Source: G963667855 sp963667855
GTDB lineage: Bacteria > Planctomycetota > Phycisphaerae > UBA1845
Direction of reading: 5' to 3'
Assembly: GCA_963667855.2 (NCBI GenBank)
Contig: CAXXKI010000035.1
Coordinates: 23,956 to 87,955, forward strand
DNA: 64,000 nucleotides
The notes under the pieces are model-generated. The model saw nothing but the letters and a program-made list of their open reading frames with translations, searched no databases and was not told the origin of the DNA. How positions within the stretch are numbered: the first letter of the stretch is position 1; each line of letters begins with the position of its first letter. Position numbers and translations under genes: made by a program. Shown piece by piece: positions 44,307-52,721 of this stretch.

Positions 44307-44489
44307 TTACCGTTCCCGCCTTTTCCTGTGGCTAAGGAGGAGTACGCTTACAAGTACGCTAATAAGCTCTACGAGAATAATGGGCAGGTTGTTGATAATT
44401 GCGACGTTACCGGCATAAGGCGTACTCAGAGCGACAGCGGTATTTCCACCATTGCTGCTTTCTGAATTATACTGCACTTTCGCAGGCAT
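44307..44489 (-). CDS. ilv operon leader peptide
   Basis: 60 codons with AAGGA eight bases before the ATG. Residues 35-52 hold 14 Leu/Ile/Val codons out of 18 (LPIILVELISVLVSVLLL): seven Leu, three Ile and four Val, the three end products of the operon. The tail SHRKRRER then the stop follow. The stop codon region contains the sequence able to pair with the terminator. The peptide could also be read as a small membrane protein, since the same residues are hydrophobic, but its position before an attenuator argues for a leader. It is longer than the ~30-residue leaders of enteric ilv operons. Confidence 0.78.
   Translation of the reverse strand: MPAKVQYNSESSNGGNTAVALSTPYAGNVAIINNLPIILVELISVLVSVLLLSHRKRRER
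44309..44319 (-). promoter_or_regulatory. Antiterminator arm of the ilv attenuator
   Basis: Minus-strand GCGGGA-A-CGGT pairs with the terminator's 5' arm ACCG-AC-TCCCGC (ten pairs around a small internal loop). It covers the last codons and the stop of the leader peptide, beginning 14 bases after codon 52. A ribosome that finishes the peptide hides it and lets the terminator form; one stalled on upstream Leu/Ile/Val codons leaves it free. Confidence 0.72.
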
Positions 44490-44603
44490 TTATCAATTCC
44501 TTATCAGCACTCGGGGAATTTCCGCGTCCCCATGTGCTTCCTATTTAATCACCTCTCCAATAAGATTCAATACGAAAAATACTCTGCAACACCCCGAGTA
44601 GTG

Positions 44604-44612
44604 TCTATACCA
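44604..44612 (-). promoter_or_regulatory. Candidate extended -10 promoter for the ilv operon
   Basis: The minus strand reads TGGTATAGA, an extended -10 box (TGnTATA..), with no convincing -35. Transcription would start near 44597 and leave about 110 bases before the leader peptide, a reasonable distance. Confidence 0.35.
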
Positions 44613-44812
44613 CAGATTTACCGACGCTTTTTACAGCAACCGCGCCCGATAAAAACCGATTATCAATAGCGCAGTCACGCATTATGTAAATGCTGCTGCA
44701 TATAATTTACGCCTTATTTTGCCGCGGAATTTCTTGATATTTTTTTGAAATGAAACCGATAACCGGCCGAATCAAAACGACTTGCGCTCGTAATTGCCGG
44801 CATATGCACGCA

Positions 44813-44836
44813 TTAACGCATAAAGTGTTGCGTTAA
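44813..44836. repeat. Inverted repeat TTAACGCA-N8-TGCGTTAA
   Basis: A perfect 8-base inverted repeat with an 8-base spacer, 30 bases beyond the stop of the M42 peptidase gene and about 200 bases upstream of the candidate ilv promoter. It may be an operator or a 3' hairpin. No U-run follows on either strand. Confidence 0.5.
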
Positions 44837-44866
44837 CCGCCCCCTGCACTCAACGCATTTTCCATC

Positions 44867-46018
44867 TCATATTCCCGATCCGTCTTTAGTTCCGCGCAAA
44901 AGCGAAGAATATTCCTGGTCGAGTTTCTTCAGACGCTTCTTGAGTTTTTCATTACCACCTTCGTACTTGTTTGTTGGGTTACAGAGAGCAACAAACCATT
45001 CCACCAGGCTGGCGAAATCTCCGGCATCGACGTATTCCGACCCTATCCGCTTGCGTTTGGTATCCATATTGTGGTAATTACCTAATGCAAGGCAAACGCC
45101 GGTAGCCTCGTAACCCAGTTCGCAGTACGCGGTGGATTCACAGGTTCCCCCGTCCATGAGCTTTCTCTGGTAGGTAAACCCGGATTTTGCTCCCCGTTTT
45201 TTGCCGACCAGCGAATCCGCAACTTCGCGACAATGCTCCGTAACCGCCGGATTGAAGATAGACGCCTTGTCCCCAACCCGCAAAATCGGCCCATCCCCCA
45301 TTCTCGCACTGGGAAGTTCACTACTCGTTTCCACCGCAACCACGAAACTGTTCGCCGGAATAGTCTTATGCCGACACGCGGCAAGCGCTCCTATAAAACC
45401 TACCTCTTCCGCACGGGTAAACAGGAAATATCCTTCCGCCGCTACCGCCGATCTGGATAGCCTGTCTATGCAGCACAACATAGCCGCGACTCCGGCCAGA
45501 TCGTCGCAAGCGCGAGCGTATATCTTCCCGTTTCGAATCGCTGGCTCCGGGCAATCCCACATTCCAACCGCGCCACGTGGGATGCTTCCGGATATCTCGA
45601 TTACCGCGGTTTCCACGCCGGCCGCCTTACCCGTACCTTTCTTTGTAACCGACTTGATGCGTCCCTTTCGCCACTTCCCATCTACAAAAAACCTGACACC
45701 ACTCCCCACGAAATACTCGGCTCGCACGCCACCACGCCAGATGGCTCGCAACTTTCCCTTACCAATCATCTTATCCGCGATGAAACCCGGATGATCGAGG
45801 TGAGCAGTCAGGCAAACAGGACGGCGGACTTTCGTATTTCCCTTCTTCACCCGCACCAACAGGTTACCCGCTGGATCAGTTTTTACAGTTACCCCTCGAC
45901 GAGCAGCGCAGAACGATTCCACATGAGCCATTACGTATCGCTCAGCAAAGGGAGCCGTTGGTAAAGCTAGAAGTTCCTCCAAAATCCTCGCTGCGGCTTT
46001 GGAAATCATTTCGCCCAC
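44867..46018 (-). CDS. M42/M20-type metallopeptidase
   Basis: 383 residues. The two-metal site of this clan is visible in order: HLDHPGF near 72, ARACDDLAGVAAML near 165 (bridging Asp), TRAEEVGFIGA near 203 (the EE base and ligand), VVAVETSSE near 225 and GNYHNMD near 325. These are aminopeptidases of the M42 (glutamyl aminopeptidase/deblocking) type or a closely related M20 peptidase. No signal peptide, so cytoplasmic peptide turnover is the likely role. The C-terminal ~30 residues are highly charged. The start may be the ATG at 46018 or one three codons later. Confidence 0.85.
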   Translation of the reverse strand: MGEMISKAAARILEELLALPTAPFAERYVMAHVESFCAARRGVTVKTDPAGNLLVRVKKGNTKVRRPVCLTAHLDHPGFIADKMIGKGKLRAIWRGGVRAEYFVGSGVRFFVDGKWRKGRIKSVTKKGTGKAAGVETAVIEISGSIPRGAVGMWDCPEPAIRNGKIYARACDDLAGVAAMLCCIDRLSRSAVAAEGYFLFTRAEEVGFIGALAACRHKTIPANSFVVAVETSSELPSARMGDGPILRVGDKASIFNPAVTEHCREVADSLVGKKRGAKSGFTYQRKLMDGGTCESTAYCELGYEATGVCLALGNYHNMDTKRKRIGSEYVDAGDFASLVEWFVALCNPTNKYEGGNEKLKKRLKKLDQEYSSLLRGTKDGSGI

Positions 46019-46051
46019 CTGTGTTTTTTGAGTATGTAAGTTAAAAGGGGT

Positions 46052-46411
46052 TTATCCCACCGGACACTTATTGATCCAGAATGCAGCCAACAGGATCAAC
46101 GTGGCTGACATCGTCACCAAACCCATTAGAAACGCCAACCACGAACGCTTTGAAAGGTGGTTTCTCTTCTGCCCCGCACTGTTGGCCCCCATTGCGGCAC
46201 CAATAGCGCAAAGCAGCAGCGTCAAAGCTGCACCAGCCATGAATACTGGCAGAAACATCGACTTCTTGCCGTATACAACTACCGACATATCACTATTGTA
46301 CCGACTCCCCGCCAGGAATATTAATGCCAGAAAACCGAGCACTGCCAGTATCGATACCACCAAAGCTACTTTTGCCTGTACATCGTATCTTCGAAGACTT
46401 GCTCGCGCCAC
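46052..46411 (-). CDS. Hypothetical membrane protein
   Basis: 119 residues with three hydrophobic segments at about 14-34, 50-72 and 91-111, a basic N-terminus and a KRNHLSKRSW loop before the last helix. I do not recognise a family. It lies 33 bases upstream of the peptidase gene in the same direction and may be co-transcribed. Confidence 0.6.
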   Translation of the reverse strand: MARASLRRYDVQAKVALVVSILAVLGFLALIFLAGSRYNSDMSVVVYGKKSMFLPVFMAGAALTLLLCAIGAAMGANSAGQKRNHLSKRSWLAFLMGLVTMSATLILLAAFWINKCPVG

Positions 46412-46635
46412 GGTTCACCTCGTGAGAATTTAGACTTAACAAACAACCCAATCCAGGCCGCCCTCTGCTGCCGACCGCCCATTTTAGACCCAAACGACCA
46501 CTGCCGTCCAGTATTGCATTCACTTGCTCCTAACATCGCCCACATGCAAGCCTATTCGTAACTTATTTTTGCATAATCGCCCATTTCCGTCCTATTATCG
46601 CCGGTTTTTACACCTCGCTGACCAATAACCTACTC

Positions 46636-47088
46636 TTACGCATCCACCGAAAACGTGCTATCGCCCCCGATTTCCTCAACAACCACTGCGTCCCCGCAAG
46701 CTGAGTACTTGTTCGATTCACTCTGGATATGCTTGACGTTGATAATACCGTTGGCACCTTTCATACCGGCCGTTGCTTTCAAGCCTTCCACTGCCTCTCC
46801 TGGCTTTCGAAAACCGTCCACGAATACGGCCTCTATCTGCCGGATTATTCTGAACCCCGCAATATCCGGACCGCTGGATGTCGCCACGATCTTCCCCGCT
46901 TCCACCTTCATTGCCATAATAGACTCTGCAGTCGGCTGGTATTTCTGTAGCTTGGGATGAATTACCGGTGGTTGACGGTGTCGGAGAATTCGCCGAATGC
47001 GACTGATAATCCACACCACCGCGAGAAAACAGGTCGCGCCGATTATCACTTGCCATCTCAGGTCTTCAGTCAGTATGCCATCTAACAT
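46636..47088 (-). CDS. Membrane-anchored YbjQ-like (heavy-metal-binding fold) protein
   Basis: 150 residues. One N-terminal membrane segment (about 13-29) is followed by a basic linker and then a domain from about residue 75 with the YbjQ/UPF0145 pattern: GFRIIRQIEAVFVDGFRKP, a helix, KGANGIINVKHI and SACGDAVVVEE. These domains form pentamers and their role is unclear, possibly ligand or metal binding. Most YbjQ proteins are soluble and ~105 residues, so the added membrane anchor is a variation. It sits 38 bases after the GT2 gene. Confidence 0.68.
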   Translation of the reverse strand: MLDGILTEDLRWQVIIGATCFLAVVWIISRIRRILRHRQPPVIHPKLQKYQPTAESIMAMKVEAGKIVATSSGPDIAGFRIIRQIEAVFVDGFRKPGEAVEGLKATAGMKGANGIINVKHIQSESNKYSACGDAVVVEEIGGDSTFSVDA

Positions 47089-47126
47089 AAAGCTTCATTC
47101 CTTTTCTTAGCGGTTTTAACCGGATT

Positions 47127-48344
47127 CTAATCTTGTCGCCCCTCGTTTTCCACAAGCGTATGACTGGCATAGGTGGTTCCTCGCCAGGTGGTCTTACCGC
47201 CAAACCGCTGCCATATCGCGGTAAGCACCATCCCCGCCCCTAAAACAGCACCAATACAATAGGTAGCCCACGCCCAAGAAGCAGCCCGGGCTATCTTCAT
47301 GAAACGGTATATGACGCTTTCCAGCAGGATCACAACCGTGCAGGTTACCAGTAATGCGATCTTCCACTGCGACTTGGATTCACCGTCAGCCAGCACATAA
47401 CCAACGATTGATACTGCAAGTGATACAAATGGGAATATGCTGGCAATAAGCACCAGAGCCAGCGTCGCTGCCAGACGCCTGAACGTCTCGAAGCTTCCAT
47501 AAAAGATCCTGGTCCATCCCCGCCACGCGTCCCGAAAAGATGAGTACATTCGAGTAAGGTACAAACCATGGTTTTCCACCACGAACAAACGATGCCCGAA
47601 ACGCTTGGCCAGCCGAGCCAGGTGCATATCCTCATTCAACAGCCCCCGTACCGCCCGATGCCCCCCAATCGCTTCATATGTCTTGTGCGAAATAAGCATA
47701 AACGCCCCGTTGGCGTAAGCTGTTTTCGTACGGGGATTGTTCACCTTCTTAGGATTAAACCATATAACCATTATTGCCGCGCAAACCGGCTGAATTACCC
47801 GTTCCCAGAAACTCCGCGTCTCCAGCACCGGCAGAACCGACAGGAAATCCACGTTCTCCCGCTCCGCCTCCTGCACTGAAGCAGCTAACGTCATCCGCGA
47901 CAACTGCCGGCAATCGGCATCAATGAAACACAGCCACTGCCCCGTTGCCTGTTTCACCCCCGCGTCCATTGCGTGGTTTTTCCCAAACCAGCCGTCCTCC
48001 AGATGCTTGATATGCATCGCCCGTAACCGCTCGGGGTTCTCTCCCGCCAGTTTATCGATTATCTCCGCCGTCCTGTCGGTACTTCGGTCATTGATGACTA
48101 TTATTTCGTAATCGGGATAATCCTGGTCGAGCATCGTGCGCAGGCAGGTCTCGATGTTCCGCTCTTCATCCTTGGCCGCAACCAGAACCGACACCTTAGG
48201 CGCTCCCGCCCCAATCGGAGGATAAGATTCCGGCGTCAACGGACGGTTTTCTCTGAGCGCTTCGGATATGGTCCGATGCCTCAAAGCCCATAACAAACCA
48301 ACCACTCCGCAAAAACAAAGCCACACCGTCATCCCAATTGGCAT
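47127..48344 (-). CDS. Glycosyltransferase family 2, membrane-bound (HpnB-like)
   Basis: 405 residues. An N-terminal membrane segment, then a GT-A domain: VSVLVAAKDEERNIETCL near 50, DYEIIVINDRSTDRT near 80, the metal-binding FIDADC near 140 and NEDMHLARLAKR near 240 with the acceptor-site motif. Two or three C-terminal membrane helices follow. The layout resembles hopene-associated transferase HpnB and carotenoid CrtQ-like enzymes, so a lipid acceptor is likely. The acceptor cannot be fixed because no lipid genes lie nearby. Confidence 0.82.
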   Translation of the reverse strand: MPIGMTVWLCFCGVVGLLWALRHRTISEALRENRPLTPESYPPIGAGAPKVSVLVAAKDEERNIETCLRTMLDQDYPDYEIIVINDRSTDRTAEIIDKLAGENPERLRAMHIKHLEDGWFGKNHAMDAGVKQATGQWLCFIDADCRQLSRMTLAASVQEAERENVDFLSVLPVLETRSFWERVIQPVCAAIMVIWFNPKKVNNPRTKTAYANGAFMLISHKTYEAIGGHRAVRGLLNEDMHLARLAKRFGHRLFVVENHGLYLTRMYSSFRDAWRGWTRIFYGSFETFRRLAATLALVLIASIFPFVSLAVSIVGYVLADGESKSQWKIALLVTCTVVILLESVIYRFMKIARAASWAWATYCIGAVLGAGMVLTAIWQRFGGKTTWRGTTYASHTLVENEGRQD

Positions 48345-48425
48345 CCGTTTCCTCTCAAAAAGAAATCACCAGTAGCGATTTGATTATCCGTAGCTCAACG
48401 AGGTTGTCCATTTCCTCGGGAAAAG

Positions 48426-48474
48426 AAAAAGGTGCCAGTTTGTTTTTTTACTTAAAACCAACCTGGCACCTTTT
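48426..48474. terminator. Bidirectional-looking terminator before the GT2 gene
   Basis: AAAAGGTGCCAG and CTGGCACCTTTT pair around an A/T-rich inner part that can extend the stem. The minus strand ends the arm with TTTTT, 20 bases after the yacG stop, so it terminates the chaperone-fmdB-yacG group. Confidence 0.8.
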
Positions 48475-48493
48475 CAGTTATTCACAGCTTCGA

Positions 48494-48718
48494 TTATCCC
48501 TGATCGGCCTCTTCCTCCCCTTCGCCGGGGATTATCGGGTCGCTTATCACGTACTCTTCCCGCAGCCACTTCCCCAGATCGATCTTCTGGCAGCGATCAC
48601 TGCAAAAAGGCCTGGTTGGAGCCTCTTCTCGTGATTTGACTTCAACGATCCTCCCGCATGTCGGGCAGGTATAGCGAATCATGAGCCCATCCAATGGTTT
48701 GCCGTCTCCGGAGATCAC
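48494..48718 (-). CDS. yacG: DNA gyrase inhibitor YacG
   Basis: A small zinc protein. CPTCG and, after 20 residues, PFCSDRCQKIDLGKWLREEYVIS match YacG, whose four cysteines bind zinc and which blocks gyrase's DNA binding in E. coli. Two starts are possible: GTG at 48718, overlapping fmdB by GTGA (74 residues), or ATG at 48682 (62 residues, closer to usual YacG length). The acidic tail GEGEEEADQG is typical. Confidence 0.88.
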   Translation of the reverse strand: MISGDGKPLDGLMIRYTCPTCGRIVEVKSREEAPTRPFCSDRCQKIDLGKWLREEYVISDPIIPGEGEEEADQG

Positions 48719-49059
48719 GACTTTTTCGCACCTGAACTTTCAGTTTTTTTAGCACCGGAACCGCCAGCTTTAGACTTGCTGCTCGACTCCGTACTTTTAC
48801 TTTCACTTGAACTTCCGGACTGCTTGTCCTTTTCCGCCTTGGCTGCTTTTTTATACCCTTCGCTGCGGTAATCAGTTTCGTAGAACCCGCTGCCTTTGAA
48901 CAACACGGCTCCTCCGCCACCGATCAGCCGACGAATCTTCGCCCGCTCGCCACATCCCTCACACGGCTTCTCTGGCATCCTCTTGGGCTTAGCCGTAATA
49001 CTCTGTAACATCTCAAAAGTATGGCCGCAATTCGTACATTCGTAATCGTAGGTTGGCAT
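48715..49059 (-). CDS. FmdB-family zinc ribbon protein
   Basis: 114 residues. The N-terminal zinc ribbon starts PTYDYECTNCGHTFEMLQ and has a second CEGCG pair near 33, followed by RRLIGGGGAVLFKGSGFYETDY, the FmdB family ending. The last ~45 residues are a low-complexity Ser/Lys/Gly tail, longer than in most members. FmdB proteins are thought to be regulatory or assembly factors of unknown target. Placed 15 bases after grpE. Confidence 0.88.
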   Translation of the reverse strand: MPTYDYECTNCGHTFEMLQSITAKPKRMPEKPCEGCGERAKIRRLIGGGGAVLFKGSGFYETDYRSEGYKKAAKAEKDKQSGSSSESKSTESSSKSKAGGSGAKKTESSGAKKS

Positions 49060-49074
49060 CGCTATTTCACTCCA

Positions 49075-49734
49075 CTACTCGTCTTTACCCTCTGTCGCGT
49101 TTTTCCCTGAGGTTTTATCCTCACTCACGGCTTCCTCTTGTTCTGTCGGAGCGCTGGCTACTATAACCTGAGCGGGCCGGAGTACTCGGTCTCGAAGTAT
49201 ATAACCCTTCTGGATCTGTTGAATTACCGTTCCCGGCTCATGATCGACCGTTGGCTGTTGCATGAGAGCAGCGTGTCGCGAGGGATCAAACGGAACCTTT
49301 TCCGCTTCGATCGCTTCAACATGGTGATCCTTCAGAAGCTTCTCCACCTTGTTCTCGATAAGCTTCATCCCTTCCACTACCGTCGCCACCGAATCACTGT
49401 TCGCTGAAGCTTCCACCGTTCGCTCGAAATCATCCACAATATCCAGAAGTGAACGCAACAAGCCGGTATTTGCGTAACGAATCGATTCCTCCAGTTCGTT
49501 AGCCGCTCTCTTAGCCGCATTCTGCTGCTCGGCCTTGGCCCGGAGATACTTGTCCTTCCACTCATTCACTTCGCGAGTAAGGTCGGTGACTTTATTCTCC
49601 GGCGAAACAACGATCTCCTCTGCCGAATCTTCCGGATTACCGGCGGCCTCGCTCTCGCCAACCTTCTGAGTCGCTTCCATTTCCTCATTTACCACAGAAG
49701 GTTCTTTGCTTTTTTTTGATTTCTTACTTGCCAT
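49075..49734 (-). CDS. grpE: Nucleotide exchange factor GrpE
   Basis: 219 residues. A long charged N-terminus is followed by a coiled-coil (VTDLTREVNEWKDKYLRAKAEQ), the helix LLRSLLDIVDDFERTVEAS and the beta domain with YILRDRVLRPAQVIVAS. GrpE releases ADP from DnaK. It lies 64 bases after dnaJ; dnaK itself is not in this window. Confidence 0.92.
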   Translation of the reverse strand: MASKKSKKSKEPSVVNEEMEATQKVGESEAAGNPEDSAEEIVVSPENKVTDLTREVNEWKDKYLRAKAEQQNAAKRAANELEESIRYANTGLLRSLLDIVDDFERTVEASANSDSVATVVEGMKLIENKVEKLLKDHHVEAIEAEKVPFDPSRHAALMQQPTVDHEPGTVIQQIQKGYILRDRVLRPAQVIVASAPTEQEEAVSEDKTSGKNATEGKDE

Positions 49735-49798
49735 TGTCGTAGTATCTCAAAACGATTTAAACGGTATTACCTCAACGCCCCAAAAACAGTTAAAACCG

Positions 49799-50917
49799 TT
49801 AACCGAAGTACTCCATTAGCTTATCGAAAAACCCCTTCGATTCAGGCAGGACCGTTTTATCCTCGGTTTCCGCGAATTCCCGGAGCAGTTGCTCCTGCTT
49901 TTCGGTCATTTTCTTTGGTATTTCCACCATGACCTGTACCAACTGGTCACCTGACCGCCCGGTTCTCAGATCGGGCAATCCCATCCCCGCCATTCGGAAA
50001 ACCTGACCGTGCTGCGTTCCGGCCGGAATGGTCAATTCCGCCTTACCGCCGAGGGTGGGAACCTCAAACCTCGCTCCCAGTGCCGCCTGGCTGAACGAAA
50101 TCGGCATTGGGCAAATCAGATCATCGTTATGTCGCTCCAGAAACTCATGCGACTTAACCCGAACGTAACAGTGGAGATCGCCACGCGGAGCACCCGGTTC
50201 TCCCGGTTCCCCTTCACCTCGAACGCGAACCTCCTGCCCGTCGTGTATCCCCGCCGGTATCTTTATGTTGACCACTCGCTTCTTCGGCGAACGTCCCTTG
50301 CCTCGGCATTTTTTACACGGCGTCGAATATATACTGCCTTGCCCCTGACAGGTGGGACACGCGGTTACCACCCGGCCAAACAATCCACCAAATCCACCGG
50401 CCTGCTCTACCTTGCCGTATCCACCGCAAGTTGCACAACTTCTCCGTTCACTTCCCGGAGCCGCCCCCGTTCCTTCGCACTCATCGCACAGATCTTCCCT
50501 GGTGAACGAAAGCTCTTTTTCCGTGCCGGTGGAAACTTCTCGCAAGGTAATTTCCACCTGTGCCTGCAGATCCGCTCCCCGACGCCTGCCCCGGCTGCGC
50601 CCACCGCCGAACGCTCCGCCGAAAATATCGTTGAACATGGAGAAAATGTCGTCCGTACCCATATGGGTAAAATCGTGCATTCCTCCACCGGCAACCCCCT
50701 GGTGGCCGAATTGATCGTAGCGTTGGCGTTTTCCCTGATCACTCAGAACTTCGTATGCTTCGGCCGCCTCCTTGAACTTCCCCTCAGCCTCCGGATCATC
50801 CCGGTTACGGTCAGGGTGATACTTCAAGGCGCACTTGCGGTAAGCCTTCTTAATCTCATCGGGAGATGAGTCTCGCGAAACTCCAAGCACTTCGTAGTAG
50901 TCGCGTTTACTGGACAT
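49799..50917 (-). CDS. dnaJ: Chaperone DnaJ
   Basis: 372 residues, full class A layout: J domain with YHPDRN near 35, a Gly/Phe-rich linker, the four C-x-x-C-x-G-x-G zinc repeats (CDECEGTG, CATCGGYG, CPTCQGQG, CKKCRGKG) at about 135-210 and the C-terminal substrate domains. It delivers unfolded proteins to DnaK and triggers its ATPase. The order dnaJ-grpE downstream of groEL differs from the common hrcA-grpE-dnaK-dnaJ layout. Confidence 0.95.
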   Translation of the reverse strand: MSSKRDYYEVLGVSRDSSPDEIKKAYRKCALKYHPDRNRDDPEAEGKFKEAAEAYEVLSDQGKRQRYDQFGHQGVAGGGMHDFTHMGTDDIFSMFNDIFGGAFGGGRSRGRRRGADLQAQVEITLREVSTGTEKELSFTREDLCDECEGTGAAPGSERRSCATCGGYGKVEQAGGFGGLFGRVVTACPTCQGQGSIYSTPCKKCRGKGRSPKKRVVNIKIPAGIHDGQEVRVRGEGEPGEPGAPRGDLHCYVRVKSHEFLERHNDDLICPMPISFSQAALGARFEVPTLGGKAELTIPAGTQHGQVFRMAGMGLPDLRTGRSGDQLVQVMVEIPKKMTEKQEQLLREFAETEDKTVLPESKGFFDKLMEYFG

Positions 50918-50940
50918 ATCCGCAAGTACCTCACTACTAA

Positions 50941-50969
50941 GCCGCCTTTAAAAACCGGTTTTAGGCGGC
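50941..50969. repeat. Hairpin downstream of groEL, near dnaJ
   Basis: GCCGCCT and AGGCGGC flank an A/T and CCGG-centred palindrome (AAAACCGGTTTT), giving a long stem. It is the second of two hairpins in the groEL-dnaJ gap and lies just before the dnaJ start; it could affect dnaJ translation or mark an RNA end. Confidence 0.5.
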
Positions 50970-50983
50970 GATTAAAACACGAG

Positions 50984-51015
50984 ACGAGGGGCGAACAGAT
51001 CTGCTCGCCCCTCGT
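50984..51015 (-). terminator. GC-rich hairpin after the distal groEL
   Basis: ACGAGGGGCGA and TCGCCCCTCGT form an 11-base-pair stem; the loop contains a CAGATCTG palindrome. On the minus strand it is followed by CTCGTGTTTTAA, so the T-run is short and displaced. It may lower read-through from groEL into dnaJ. Confidence 0.55.
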
Positions 51016-51035
51016 TTAGCGATAAACGTTATCCC

Positions 51036-52652
51036 CTAGCGAACCGAATGGATAATCGGGGTTTTCTTCTCGTCCTTCAGGTCCGTGACCATCACCTCGG
51101 TAGTGAGCATCAAACCGGCTACACTTGCCGCGTTTTCCAACGCACAGCGGGAAACCTTCGCCGGATCCAGAATTCCGGATTTTACCATATCGGTAAATTC
51201 GTAATTACGGGCGTCGTAACCGAATGATCCGCTCTTCTCCAGAATCTGCTCGACGATGACATCTCCGTCTTCACCGGCGTTAGTGATTATCTGCCGTGCT
51301 GGCCCACGAAGAGCACCGGCTATGATGTCAAAGCCCATCTTCTCTTCGCCGCTCGCCTTGCTGCGCGCCTTGTTAACAGCTTCAATCGCACGAAGGTAGA
51401 CAACACCACCTCCGGGAACGATACCCTCTTCGGTAGCCGCACGCGTAGCGTGGAACGCATCATCAACCAGATCCTTACGCTCCTTGGCTTCCACCTCGGT
51501 AGCCGCACCAACGCGAATAACCGCAACGCCACCGGTCAGCTTGGCCAGCCGCTCCTGCAGTTTTTCCCTATCATAATCGCTGGTCGTCGTCTCGATCTGC
51601 TTGCGAATCTGATCGATCCGGGCGTTGATGTCGCCTTTCTTGCCTGCGCCTTCGATAATCGTCGTATCTTCCTTCGTAACCACGATCTTTCGGGCTTTAC
51701 CCAAATCTTCCAGGGTTACGTTTTCGAGCTTGATGCCCAGGTCTTCGCTGATCATCTTCGCGCCGGTTAAAGCGGCGATATCACCCAGCATCGCCTTGCG
51801 ACGATCGCCAAAACCAGGGGCCTTCACCGCCGCACAAGTCAGAACACCCCGCAGGCGGTTGACCACCAGGGCGGCCAGTGCCTCACCTTCCAGATCCTCC
51901 GCAATTACCAGGAACGGTTTTCCCGAAGAAGCAATACTCTCAATCAGCGGAATGAATTCACGCAGGTTGGAGATCTTCTTCTCGTAAACCAGAACGTAGG
52001 CATCTTCCATGACGCATTCCAGCGTACCCGGATCGGTCATGAAATAGGGAGAAAGGTAGCCCTTGTCGAACTGCATACCCTCTACAACTTCCTTTTCCGT
52101 CTCGAAGGTCTTGCCTTCCTCGATTTCAACCACGCCTTCTTTGCCCACCTCGTCCAACGCACTGGCCAGCAATTTGCCAATGGTGTTATCCCCATTAGCG
52201 CTGATCGTGGCGACCTTCTCTATATCAGCCGAGTTCTTAATCGGAGTCGCTTGCGCGGCAATACTCTTGACCGCTACAGCAACCGCCTGGTCGATACCTC
52301 TCTTGAGCGACATCGGGTTCACACCGGCCGTAACCAGCTTGAGCCCTTCACGATAGATCGATTCCGCCAGTACCGTGGCGGTTGTGGTGCCGTCACCAAC
52401 CAGGTCACTGGTCTTGGAGGCAACCTCATTGATCATCTTCGCGCCCATGTTCTCAAAAGGCTGCTCCAGTTCGATCTCTTTGCTGACCGAAACTCCGTCC
52501 TTGGTGATGCGCGGAGCGCCCCATGATTTTTCCAACAGGACATTCTGCCCTGTCGGCCCCATGGTCACTTTCACAGCATTGGAGAGTTTAGTAAGTCCTT
52601 CCAGGAACTGCTGTCTGGCTTCCTGGCTGAACATCATTTGCTTTGACGCCAT
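51036..52652 (-). CDS. groEL: Chaperonin GroEL, second copy
   Basis: 538 residues from the ATG at 52652. GroEL landmarks: VTMGPTGQNVLLEK near 28, the nucleotide loop DGVSVSKEI and VGDGTTTATVLAE near 84, and the apical-domain stretch AVKAPGFGDRRKAMLGDIAALTG near 270. The C-terminus is DEKKTPIIHSVR: the flexible GGM tail of most GroELs is missing. PTGQ replaces the usual PKGR near residue 32. It is downstream of groES and distinct from the upstream copy, so it may be a specialised paralog. Confidence 0.93.
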   Translation of the reverse strand: MASKQMMFSQEARQQFLEGLTKLSNAVKVTMGPTGQNVLLEKSWGAPRITKDGVSVSKEIELEQPFENMGAKMINEVASKTSDLVGDGTTTATVLAESIYREGLKLVTAGVNPMSLKRGIDQAVAVAVKSIAAQATPIKNSADIEKVATISANGDNTIGKLLASALDEVGKEGVVEIEEGKTFETEKEVVEGMQFDKGYLSPYFMTDPGTLECVMEDAYVLVYEKKISNLREFIPLIESIASSGKPFLVIAEDLEGEALAALVVNRLRGVLTCAAVKAPGFGDRRKAMLGDIAALTGAKMISEDLGIKLENVTLEDLGKARKIVVTKEDTTIIEGAGKKGDINARIDQIRKQIETTTSDYDREKLQERLAKLTGGVAVIRVGAATEVEAKERKDLVDDAFHATRAATEEGIVPGGGVVYLRAIEAVNKARSKASGEEKMGFDIIAGALRGPARQIITNAGEDGDVIVEQILEKSGSFGYDARNYEFTDMVKSGILDPAKVSRCALENAASVAGLMLTTEVMVTDLKDEKKTPIIHSVR

Positions 52653-52721
52653 AGTCAATTAGCTCCTTATTTTCTCTCGTCGGGTTTTTCCCGATCGATT
52701 GAATAACCGTCAATACCCTCG

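Larger units (their letters stand above)
44490..44866 (-). other. Region between the M42 peptidase and the ilv leader, holding the ilv promoter
   Basis: No gene. It should contain the ilv promoter; the best candidate is described separately at 44604-44612. An inverted repeat lies at 44813-44836. T-rich stretches on both strands make further weak promoter matches, which I did not list. Confidence 0.5.

Noticed and set aside
50009..50869. A 286-codon open frame antisense to dnaJ
   Set aside because: Wholly inside dnaJ; the dnaJ product has every expected motif, so this is a shadow.
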